From Epiperipatus broadwayi (Eukaryota > Onychophora > Udeonychophora > Euonychophora > Peripatidae), in assembly GCA_028023455.1 (NCBI GenBank), contig JAQFVV010006311.1, positions 186,001-250,000 on the forward strand: a stretch of DNA of 64,000 nt, written 5' to 3'. The translations under genes were made by a program, and so were the position numbers. Shown here piece by piece: positions 59,601-64,000 of the stretch. Position 1 is the first letter of the stretch. The number at the start of each line of letters is the position of its first letter. Under the pieces are notes generated by a model, which saw nothing but the letters and a program-made list of their open reading frames with translations, was not told the DNA's origin and made no database searches.

Positions 59601-60040
59601 CATATAAAAATTTGATCATTTTTTCAACTTTAAAAAAAAACAAAAAACAATGGTGAAATTAGTAATTGTTGAAAGAAATTGCCAGATTTGTACTTAATGT
59701 AACTGAAAATACTTCTAAAAGCAAATATTTAGTGAGAATAAGTACTATAAAAAATCATTTTTAGTTCCCTTTTCAAAAAATAAATTATGATTAAAATCTA
59801 TTTAAAAGATATTTATATAAAATCAGTTCTTAATTACCTTTTAAGATATAAATTATAACTAAAATCAGTTTAAAACATACTTATTATCAACATAATAATT
59901 TTATCCTCTCAATTTTGTTGTTCCAAACTTTTTTTTTAATGACCACAGTTGTTTTAAATGTGATTATTAACTAAAGTTGCGTTTGTGTGTGTATGTGTAT
60001 GCAGATACATTTATATAGTTGGTATCTCTATATAATCAGC
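56672..60040. other. AT-rich spacer
   Basis: There is no gene. It includes a weak family Y relic at about 57222-57252 (GACTCTCCATACAACAATGC then CACC) and low-complexity tracts. Confidence 0.5.
59405..59434. repeat. Compound (CT)n(AT)n microsatellite
   Basis: This is a run of CT dinucleotides that passes into AT dinucleotides. Confidence 0.95.
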
Positions 60041-60371
60041 ATATACTGAGTATCACATGATCATCATCTCTATACTAGCACATAATTGTTGTAAACAAAG
60101 GCAAAACTTCCATACAGTAGTGCCACCCTGTGCCAAACAGAGTAATCAATGGGTGCCAGAAGGCTTGTGCATAAAATCTCTATCTAGTGCCTACTCATTC
60201 AATATATATCCCAGACTAGTTTCTGGCTTGTGGCCATGAGGAGCCTTGGATAAGTAGGCACTAGATAGGGATTTTATGCACAAGCCTTCTGGCATCCATT
60301 GATTGCTCTGTTTGGCAGAGGATGGCACAACTGTACAGAGAGTTTTGCCTTTGTTTACATATACTGAGTAT
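60041..60371. mobile_element. Repeat family Y hairpin with 13-bp flanking direct repeats
   Basis: Left arm 60091-60195 and right arm 60253-60358 are inverted copies of ~105 bp with about 90% match and a 57-base loop. The arm sequence includes GTAAACAAAGGCAAAACT, CAGTAGTGCCACCCTGTGCC and CCAGAAGGCTTGTGCATAAA. An exact direct repeat ATATACTGAGTAT flanks the unit at 60041-60053 and 60359-60371, a likely target duplication. Single-arm copies elsewhere (16.28, 36.88 and 57.22 kb) show this is a dispersed family. A transcript would fold into a long RNA hairpin. Confidence 0.8.
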
Positions 60372-63190
60372 ACATTCCATACCTAATTATATAACCTTAA
60401 CAGGAAGATACTATAGAATTCATTGTTATTTAATATTAACTTTCCAGTTAAATTCAGTGGCAACTAGATTAAATCTAAAAATTCAAATATTTTGACTTTG
60501 TAAACTGCACTCATTCAATCAATCAATCGTAGTATAATTTTTGGTGAAAGGATTACTTTCTTATATAAAAAATAAATTAAGAAATTGTCTTTCTTGCATT
60601 AATGATTATTAACATAATTAAGTCTGCATAGGAGGAAACATATTAAGTTTTTTGCTTGAAAATGCATAGAGATTGGGTGATTAAATGATTAAACATTTGA
60701 TCATCAGTGATAGTTATCAATTGCAAACCATCTTTTAAACACAATTTATTCTAGCATTTCAATTTTAGAAATTCAGCAATTACAATTTATTTAATTTAAT
60801 GCATTCCACAAAATTATATGTAACTTGAATTTTACCTAAATCAAAAAAAAAAATACAAATCTTTATTATTATAGTGTATAAAAATGTGTCTTCTTTGAAT
60901 GAATATATTTTTTAAATGCTATCATATTAAAAACATTTTCTCAAAATGAATATTTTTTGATATCATATTTCTAATAAGATTTAAAATACTGTTAATTTTA
61001 GTTATTATCAACATTGAATGATATATAAAGAAAAAAGTTAGTTTTAGTTTTAGAAAGGACTTTATTCAAGGAAATATATATGTCTACAAATATTTCAGTT
61101 TAAAAAAAAAAAAAATTATATAAAACTAATCAAAGAATACTACAATGAGTATTTTCAATAGCATTCAGTGAATTAGACTATTATTAAGAACATTTACAAT
61201 AAAATAGGAAACAGAAAATACCTCACACAAGAGGTTGGAGCATTGATGGAGAATTTTTTAATCTCATTGTTTTATTGTCTCTAATTTATTTTTAAATGTA
61301 TTAAAATTTCTTGCATTATTATTGTAAAGATAAGTGTACCTTGTACACCATAACACATATAGTATAAATGTTGTACTTCTTATTTCTGCGAAGTAGGCAT
61401 TTGGAAAAAACTATAATTGAACTTACAGTGGCATTCTTTTTCTGATAAATTTTTATAATATAAGATCGAGGGTGTGTAGCTACTACACTCCAAGAATACA
61501 TGTTTTTGATTCTCTTCTGATCTGTGGTACCAATGCACGTATGGTGTCAATGCTAAATATGTTTCTCTTATATCTTATGAAATATAATATTGTAATGACC
61601 ATATGTTCATTCTTAATAGAAAATTAAAAAATTTGGGCATGAGTGTTCAATCTATATATTAGTTGCTTATTATTAATGCCTAGCATTGGCAAGTCTAAAT
61701 TATAATTTGTGTAAAAGTACATATGTACACTTTTAGTGAATGATAGTTTTACCTGTTTTTCACATCATTAAATTATTATTCAATTCTGAATAGGATATAT
61801 TTGTAAAGCTTTGTACAATCTTATAAGTCAGATATACTTTATGTAAGGATTTATGTGTATTGAGGTTATTTAAGTCAAGGACCATTTGAATATCATAAAT
61901 TTTAATGAGTTCTTATATCATGAAAATACACCTGCAAATATAGTTGTTAAAATGAATTAGCCCCCCCCCCCCTCACAAAAAAGATAATAAGTTTTAAATA
62001 AGCCAAGTTTTTGGAATGATGATAAATTATAGGTTTTTACAGCTTTTCCTATTTTATTCTATTTAATTGTAGTATATTATCAATACTATTTAAATTTAAA
62101 ATCAAGTGAAACAAGCTCACTTTTAAACATGAAGGCAGAAGTTACCCCCACCCCCAAAATAATTATCAAGCACTATTTGGAAATATCAGAATCTATAATC
62201 CATTTTTAAAAAAAAGATCAATTGAAAGCAAGAGCTATAGTAATACAGACGTGAGTGTTTTACACACTAATTTTAAAATTATTAACATTAAATAGGTTCG
62301 AACTTAGCACAGGTGAGTGTGTCATTAGGTTTGATGATGAAACGATAAGGGGGCTTGGGAGGTTGTCGTTTCATTATATAGAATCCAAAATTGGATATGA
62401 ACTTAAAAAATGAAACTGTTCACAACTTTTTTTAGAATTGTACTATTATTAATTTTGCACATTGGGGTCATTCTAAATTAAATTTTTATTTTTACAATGC
62501 AAATGTTAAATTTGTGATTATGAAAATGTCATAAGCAAGTATTCTTGAAATTTATAAATTTAATTTTGCATTAAGCAATGTATCTTTAGTATTTATCATC
62601 ATCATTATTATTGTTAATTTTCATCATAAGAATAAAAATAGTATGTTTTACCTTTTTGTGAATGACTGCCTGACACACTCATATAAATAATGCTAGATTT
62701 AAGTAATATAAAGAAAATATATATTGAGGTGGTATTTTCTGCCACCTCATTTGTAATATATATTTAAGTTTGAGTTATGCTATTAGGTTAAAAGTAGAGT
62801 TTTAAATATATAACATATTATTTTAATATTTTAAATCAGTTTTAAAATTTTTTTCTTTATCTCAGAAAAAATCAGTATTTCTTTGATGGATTTTTTTTTT
62901 AATTTATAAATTAATTAAAACTCAAGCTAATATAAAATCTTGAGGTAAGTCTCTCTTAAAAGTTTTTTTAATTGTAATCTCAGAAAGACATGAGTTGGGG
63001 GGGGGGTCATAGATTTTTGCAATTAACACTATTGTTGAAACTTGAGATATTAAAAGTATTTTGTAATTAAGCATATTTGCTGGGCCAATTTATTATGCTA
63101 ACTGAACCAAAAGCTTCATCACTAATTTTTAAAAAAACTAAACGAGAAAAAAAGTATGTCATTAAAAATGTCAAAATGCATTTAAAAATA
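60372..63190. other. AT-rich spacer
   Basis: No gene is recognised. There is a poly-C at 61961-61972 and a poly-G at 62997-63006. A small hairpin ATGAAACGATA...TGTCGTTTCAT lies at about 62337-62373. Confidence 0.5.
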
Positions 63191-63194
63191 AACC

Positions 63195-63500
63195 GCTGGG
63201 TGTGAATCCTGTTTGTGAATCCTGAACTTGTTCAGGAGGTCAGGACCATTTTTCTAAAGAGTGTTATAAATCCAGAACTTTTGCTACAAAATATTATTAA
63301 CCAGCACCAAGAAAATGTTCTCCAGCTAGAGAACATCTAAAAAACCTTCCCCTCGAGAAATACATCTCCCTGTCTCACCTAAAGCCACCCCAGTGATTGT
63401 CAATCATGGAAAGGAGGGATTTAACCAGCTAGCTAAAGATGTCAAGAAAAGCCAATGGACAACCCACAAAGGATTCACACCAGCAGTTGCATAAAAAAAT
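63195..63500 (+). pseudogene. Possible retroelement gag-like zinc-knuckle remnant
   Basis: A frame at about 63229-63270 reads CSGGQDHFSKECYKSRTFAT, which looks like the second half of a CCHC zinc knuckle (C-GG--H----C) as found in Gag or LINE ORF1 proteins. The first cysteine pair is disturbed by an in-frame stop just upstream, and further stops follow. The region is less AT-rich than its surroundings, with a coding-like KCSPAREHLKNLPLEKY stretch. No polymerase or LTR is seen near the window end. Confidence 0.3.
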
Positions 63501-64000
63501 CATGTAAGAACTTTCACCACCTGATAGAACCACTGAATGATCAGGGTAACTATGAACTGTTACTTAGTGAATTTTTATTCCGAATAATACAATAGACATA
63601 TAACCTGCATTAACTGTGAAATGTTTTAACAATAGAGTGAGGGAATATTAATGGGGATTTTATCATGTTATTTTAATTTAGTTAAAACGGGGTTTATCAT
63701 GTTAGATAACTTAAATGTGTTCTTTTATTTATGTATATTTTTTGTGCATTTTTGCTGTATTCAAATGTAAAAATAAAATTAGATTCCCCAATGCTTGATA
63801 TTGTAAGACAAGCGAGAAGGGGGGGGGGGTAAAATTCAATTAAATAGTTTTGACGGTATAAACACAGAAACCTTATGTTGGGATTTGGTGTTCAAAATCA
63901 GGATGCCAGACGGCTGCAAGCAAACAGTGAACACTTGCGTCATTCCTTAAGAGTTTAAATTAATTTTTTGATGTAGAAGGGAGATGGTTTGAGTGTTGAG
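63501..64000. other. AT-rich DNA to the window end
   Basis: Nothing is recognised apart from a poly-G run at about 63819-63829. Confidence 0.4.

Noticed and set aside
1-64000. CRISPR array, bacterial operons or ribosome-binding-site genes
   Set aside because: There are no regularly spaced identical repeats with unique spacers and no clustered long frames. The mobile elements are all animal-type.

Overview
The window is a gene-poor, very AT-rich stretch of an animal nuclear genome, most likely from an invertebrate. The evidence is the makeup of its mobile DNA: Penelope-like retroelements (PLEs) with a GIY-YIG endonuclease, a ZBED5-like hAT element, a Tigger/pogo element, APE-type LINEs, foldback and MITE-like elements, and many A/T homopolymers. 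I recognise no host protein gene, rRNA or tRNA with confidence. Species cannot be told from this. Most open reading frames here are chance or decayed transposon frames.

Layout. 1-4838: featureless AT-rich DNA. 4841-5875: CpG-rich non-autonomous DNA transposon flanked by TA. 6.5-7.6 kb: decayed LINE, minus strand. 7.9-8.8 kb: foldback element with an exact 67-bp tandem duplication. 9.5-10.25 kb and 15.2-16.2 kb: two decayed tandem arrays of one ~200-bp family in opposite orientations. 10.7-11.06 kb: LINE fragment. 12024-13603: hAT element with an 8-bp target duplication. 17.85-29.2 kb: a nested Penelope locus. 29.5-30.7 kb: DNA element with inverted ends. 32.9-35.5 kb: decayed near-full-length LINE, minus strand. 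36.05-36.43 kb: solo 3' end of the old PLE family. 37.5-39.95 kb and 42.59-45.06 kb: two diverged, same-strand, CpG-retaining non-coding blocks, each ending in a possible first exon. 54.5-56.67 kb: decayed Tigger. 60.04-60.37 kb: hairpin repeat. The rest is mainly low-complexity DNA.

The centrepiece is the Penelope locus. An old tandem PLE (3' part at 17.85-18.35 plus 26.2-26.64 kb, then a second copy at 26.7-29.2 kb) is interrupted by a young PLE insertion at 18352-26193. That insertion is a ~7.8-kb near-perfect palindrome with a 16-bp centre. Each arm holds a 5'-truncated copy followed tail-to-head by a full-length copy, so there are four copies in all. Diagnostic substitutions show that the two truncated copies match each other and the two full-length copies match each other. 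The tandem dimer therefore existed before it was duplicated in inverted orientation. The palindrome is flanked by 10-bp direct repeats and old-PLE homology resumes on both sides, which suggests it entered as one unit. Only the right-arm full-length copy (23663-26059) has an uninterrupted reading frame with an ATG start.

All annotation comes from reading the sequence by eye. No database search or alignment program was run, so boundaries of decayed elements are approximate.
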